Assembly: GCF_020740795.1 (NCBI RefSeq)
Contig: NC_067285.1
Location: 94,075,152 to 94,139,151 of the forward strand
DNA length: 64,000 nt
Direction: 5' to 3'
From: Apus apus
Taxonomy: Eukaryota > Chordata > Aves > Apodiformes > Apodidae
Shown: one piece after another, positions 59,401-64,000 of the stretch
How the letters are laid out: the number at the start of each line of letters is the position of its first letter
Position numbering within the stretch: the first letter of the stretch is position 1
Made by a program: the position numbers and the translations under genes
Notes under the pieces: generated by a model
What the model saw: the letters and a program-made list of their open reading frames with translations, nothing else
The model's database searches: none
Told to the model about the DNA's origin: nothing

Positions 59401-62400
59401 TAAAAGGATGACTGTAAGAAAAACTGGACCTAATGCTTAATCATGGAGCAATATTGCAAATAACTCTGGAACTTTCTTCTGCCTTGCTAGGATATTGTCA
59501 GGTGTCAGGGCTTCGGCGATTATGTTTGTTGGTTGTTGTTTTTAAAGGACAGTAAAAGAATGTTAAAAAGAATGTAAAAGAGAGATTCATGCTTATAGAT
59601 TTTGTCAACCTATTAAAAAAAACCCAAAACTAAAATACATCATTACAATTTAAAGGAAATAGCTTTTACCCAAAGACAAGATAAGCAATTATAATGAAAT
59701 TTATGTAGTGTTTTGAACAGCCATCCCAGGCAGTGAACTTGACTTACACTGAATAGTGTAATTACTTCCTTCATGTTTAATATTCTGTTGTTCATCAAAT
59801 GAAATGCAAAACGAGTTAACTCCCAGTAGTTCTGCAAATCTGGCTTGGAAATAAAAGTATTATCTATAACTGTAGGTCATCAACAAAATCTACCCTACTC
59901 TCTGATTTTAATTATGAGATTTGTCTCTGCAGGGAGCAGAACTGAAACACTTTATTTAAAGGCTATAAACACCAGAAGAATTCTGCCTCATACATTCTGA
60001 AATGCAGACTCTCTTAACACCTCACAGCTTGTAACAGACACATACACAACCTTCTTCCAGGTAAGGAGACTTATTTGAAAACACAGCCTTTCACAGTAAC
60101 TTCCCAAATGAATTGTTCACTCTCCAGAGCCAAAATAGGTGATCTTGATCTCTCTCATTTGCCTGAACAAATGTCATAAAAGCTCTGGCACCAAAACTGC
60201 CAAAGCAGTGCTAAGGTTTTTTAGTTTGAAAATGACACGGTCTAGAGCTGCTCTATGACACAAATCATGATGCTATTAATTAAACTCTAAAGCAAATACT
60301 AAATTTTAAGCTGCATTTTCTGTAGGGCTCAATATCAAGTATTTCAATTAATTAACTGGTATGACACCTTCAATAACATTTGGAAAAAGAAATTGTTAAA
60401 ATTCAGCTGAGTTTATTAATAAAGTCCTTGCCCCTTAAAAGAGTAGAACTTAGCTCATTACCACCTCATTCTCAACAGATTAATAGCATGAACTCTGTAG
60501 CTATCAGCTCTGCTTGCAAAATATTCAATATCCTGCAATGAAGACTTTTAAAGTAAATATAAGTTGACAACTGATTAGAGATCTGTCAGCTCAAGCAAGA
60601 AGACTTGACACTTGGTTTCTAGCAGAATTTCAAGTCTGTTAGTTTCCATAATTGCAGAAGTGAAACCCTTGCATATTTTTCTAAGTTGTGATTGCTATGA
60701 GCAAATAAAGACTGTCATTTACTTATTAAGATGATCTAAAAGTAATAGAATGAATGCAAGCCATTTTATTGGCCAACTTCTTCTGTGAACCAGTCATGCT
60801 CCTTGCTAGACTTTTTGAAGGCCTCTGAGGGATATGAATCAGTTGTGATGGCTCAATAAGAAGCAATTTCTCTTCTGTTCCAGTCATACTCCTCTTTCTT
60901 CAGCTCATCACTAGTCTCCCAACACTAATCAACGTCTCACTAACCAGCATGACTGAACATGAGTTCTAAGAGTATTACAAGTGCTCTGACTAAGCAGATA
61001 CTAATTTAATATTTCCCAGCAGACTGCTAGACACATTACATCAAGAGCTTCATGACTTTAACCCTTCAAATTTTGTCAGAGAATTTAATATTATCAGTCA
61101 GGATGTACATTTAAGCCTCCATAACTATCACTAATTCAATTACTTGCAGATATTGTAATCTCAGTATTTACTTGATATAAAAAGAAACATGTTCAGCAAG
61201 AAATCCTCAGACGTGTTTTCTCTGGCTAGAAGGTAAAATTATGATTTTCCAGACAATTCCTTGAATGCATAAATTGAAGATTTTTCCCTCACCAGAAAAA
61301 AGATAAAAGTATGTCTTCTAGAAAATAGTATGGCTTAAGACTCCAAACAATGTTGAGTTTACTGTATCTTCCTAGCAAACTGTAATTTTAATTACCATTA
61401 CTCTTCCTCTTTGGAGGAGCTTGTTACATCTTTTCTTTGTCCACCAGAAACTTAAAAAAACATGAAAAAACATGTAAGTATACATAGTGCAGTATCCTTC
61501 CCCTTCCCTGTATACTTTCTTTTGTACTTAATGAAGAAGATCCTGTCTTCCAAAAAATAATCATAGCTGAAAAAGGACCAACTGTAGTGTAGTTCCCTAA
61601 GTTAAGAGAAATATCTAACCTGATAATTTCATTTGTTAACTTGGGGCATTTTTCCAGGCTTTAAAATGTATTTGTAAACAGATAAAGATTAAATTGCAAG
61701 CTGCATTTTTATTTCCAAAAGAACTCAAGATCTTTAGGATACCTTTTTCCATTAAAACCAACGCTTTCCTCCTATTTAAGGAAAAATAAGCCTCTCAGAA
61801 AAATAATCCCTTTTATCATACACATCTAAAAGGATCTTTTTCACTTTTTTTTTTCAACTTTTAATTGCACATTTTTTCCTATTTTTCTTACTCCATTGCT
61901 GTCTCTGAGCTAAAATATGCTACTGCAGCTGTTTATATAACAGACAGTAGAATTTTAAGTATGTATCTCTCCAATACTGTTCTCTACTCCAAGTACAAAA
62001 AATAAAGGAAAAAAAAAAGGAAAAGTAGTCTTGATTACTGGTTAGCTTGAAAGTCTTATTACAGTGTTACTATGTTTATACTATGGTGGACTTACTATAG
62101 ATGTTAATTTATGAAGGGCATCCTATATTTACTATACCTACTAACTGTTTCATAGATACTTCACTTAAAAGCAACAATCTATTTTTATTAGTATTTCCAT
62201 TTTTCTTAAGACTTTTCTATTCTAAATAACACACTGATCTTTGCCAGTGGATTTTAACGTATGTTTGACTACTTTCAGTTTCTCCAAGTAAAACAATCAG
62301 TTGTTTAGAGAAGATAAAGACAAACATCCAGTTTCCCAGCAAATAACAAAACTGGACAGTAAGGGAAAAGCCATTAGAAGCTTTCAATTCACAACTAGCA

Positions 62401-64000
62401 ATTAAGAACTCCTTCTTTCATTTAAATAGATGTTATCCAGATAACATGCCAAACACATTGCAGTCCCACATCAATCTTTATCCTGGATAGTTTCTAGACA
62501 AAACAATCTCTCTCCCGCACACATTCCTCCAGCAACATACCAAATTAAACAAACTGCATTTTAGTCATAATGTTTTAGTAACATATTAGATTGTATAAAC
62601 ATAAAAAACCCCTTTAAAATAACCCTGCAGTCAGAATGGTGTATCAGATTCTGTAGAGACAAGTGGAGTAGTATCATCTGACGGATCCTCCATCTAAGAA
62701 CCTGATTCTCTATTTCTGTACTAAATTAAACCACAAGAAAACATTTGTTTCACAACCATGTATTAAATGGCTCTGTCATGCCCCTCTACCAACAGATACA
62801 TACACTTCCTAAGACCCAGTTGTGTGTTTGTATTCTAACTTTTCTCCATGCTGGTGTATTTTTTGCTTGAGCTGGCACTAGTCAATCAGTACTCTCCTAC
62901 TTCAGCTGTTCAAGCAGCAGCTAGCAGGGCAGCCACAACAAACAATTCTGGCAGCTCCTAGTGTGTATCCCTGCCTTTTATTCAGATGCTATTTACACAG
63001 TGTTTACATGTAGACCACGTAGCTTTTATAACACGCAGAGCTTGGATTTTAAATGGAAAGCTTATTAGACACAGGAGTCTCTCAAATTAAATCATAATAC
63101 GTAGCTACTTAAAATGCTTTGGAAGACAGAATCCACAGTAATATATTTTTACACACACATAGTGTTTGTCTAAATAAAATAAGAGAAATGAAATAGCAAA
63201 AGCAATTAGTAAGATGTACTAGACACAGGAGCTTTACTGCTATACCATTTCCCTATGGTAGAAAAAAACCAAGCCTTTCTTGTCTTAATTTCATCAAATA
63301 TAGGAAATGGTGAGCACACATGACAAATAAAGCCATTAATACAGTTTCCTTAGCTAAATCTCCAATAAGCATATATAGAAAGGGTACCATACATTACTAC
63401 TGTTAATTTTTTATTTCTGTCCCAAGAATTCCAGAAAAAAAAACAACTTGGACTGCCTTTAAAGACAGGTAGTTTTCTTTCTGTACCCGTATTATTATTT
63501 TATGTTTTTTAACTTAACTTTTTTTAACGTGATGTAGGAATGTAGAACTTCAAATATATAGTTTGTCTCAGACACTGAATTTACTCCAGGTTGGTTGATT
63601 TTCTCCTATAATAACCTGGAATTGCATCTGGGAATTAAGCTATGAAACCTATCAACAATATTTCCATCAAAACTGCTGTGTTCCTATGAAATGTTCTGAT
63701 TAAAGTTAACTGAATTTTCATTGTGCTTACTCACAGTTTGAGGGTGCTGAACTAATCTTTAAATATTTTTCTATTTCCTTTTCAGTCTACTCATCTTCAA
63801 CTGTCTGTACCAATAATATAAGCTCTAGGAAAACAGAAACTCTTTATTTTGCATTTACGTTGCAGCTCCCTCCCTATTCTGTCTTTCTGGTCCACTATTG
63901 CAGAGAGTATTAATTTAAAACAGACATAAATACACAACCCGCAAATGTGTGATCCTGTAACACCTCCCTGAATCCAATAAACCTTTCGTATCAATACCAT
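56491..64000 (-). other. PCDH9: Intronic DNA to the window end, repeat-poor
   Basis: No further exon of the protocadherin and no other gene recognised. It contains simple runs (poly-T near 58531-58544, poly-T near 61845-61855), a Cys-containing open frame at 58720-58929 of unknown status, and a regulatory-looking block near 62860-63060. Confidence 0.5.
62860..63060. promoter_or_regulatory. Possible regulatory block with E-boxes and Sox-like sites
   Basis: CAGCTGTTCAAGCAGCAGCTAG and AACAAACAATTCTGGCAGCTCC, then retained CpGs in CCACGTAG and ACACGCAG, all within 200 bases of repeat-free sequence. A weak, composition-based call. Confidence 0.2.

Overview
The window is AT-rich eukaryotic nuclear DNA, almost certainly from a bird. 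The evidence is many CR1 LINE fragments in both orientations (3' ends reading GATGATCTTCCGAGGTC...ATTCTGTG), several avian-type endogenous retroviral LTRs, and one vertebrate exon with a consensus splice acceptor. There are no bacterial-style genes, operons, CRISPR arrays or recognisable tRNA/rRNA genes. Most short open frames are chance frames in AT-rich DNA or decayed CR1/LTR sequence.

The only cellular coding sequence I can support is the terminal coding exon of a delta-1 protocadherin on the minus strand (41364-41743). It is best read as PCDH9: it carries the CTREC...GHSDSCWMP cytoplasmic motif and ends in RREVYL and a stop. The higher-coordinate side (41744-64000) is then the last intron of that gene. 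The lower-coordinate side starts with a probable 3' UTR of about 4-5 kb (candidate poly(A) signals at 37455-37460 and 36461-36466). Below about 36440 is downstream, gene-poor DNA.

Layout. 1-6.7 kb: unique AT-rich DNA with an A/C-rich tract, hairpins and a conserved-looking block near 5.2-5.5 kb. 6.7-12.9 kb: a cluster of four LTR-like insertions of different families. 12.9-20.8 kb: mostly unique DNA with a short CR1 tail. 20.8-22.7 kb: an old CR1 interrupted by an LTR. 22.7-26.9 kb: unique. 26.9-28.8 kb: a long antisense CR1 next to a second CR1. 29.7-30.1 kb: a young CR1 tail. 30.1-36.4 kb: unique DNA, a long (ATTC)n array and an ancient CR1-like block. 36.4-41.7 kb: 3' UTR and exon of the protocadherin. 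41.7-64 kb: intron with a CR1 embedded in an LTR-like repeat (43.7-45.6 kb), a long CR1 (46.7-48.7 kb), two short CR1 pieces and long unique stretches, one of which (56.1-56.5 kb) looks like a developmental enhancer.

No novel multi-gene system is visible. The most useful leads are the enhancer-like blocks, a miRNA-like hairpin near a splice-donor consensus, the protocadherin 3' UTR end sites, a solo LTR with a 6-bp target duplication, and the nested transposon insertions that give relative insertion ages.
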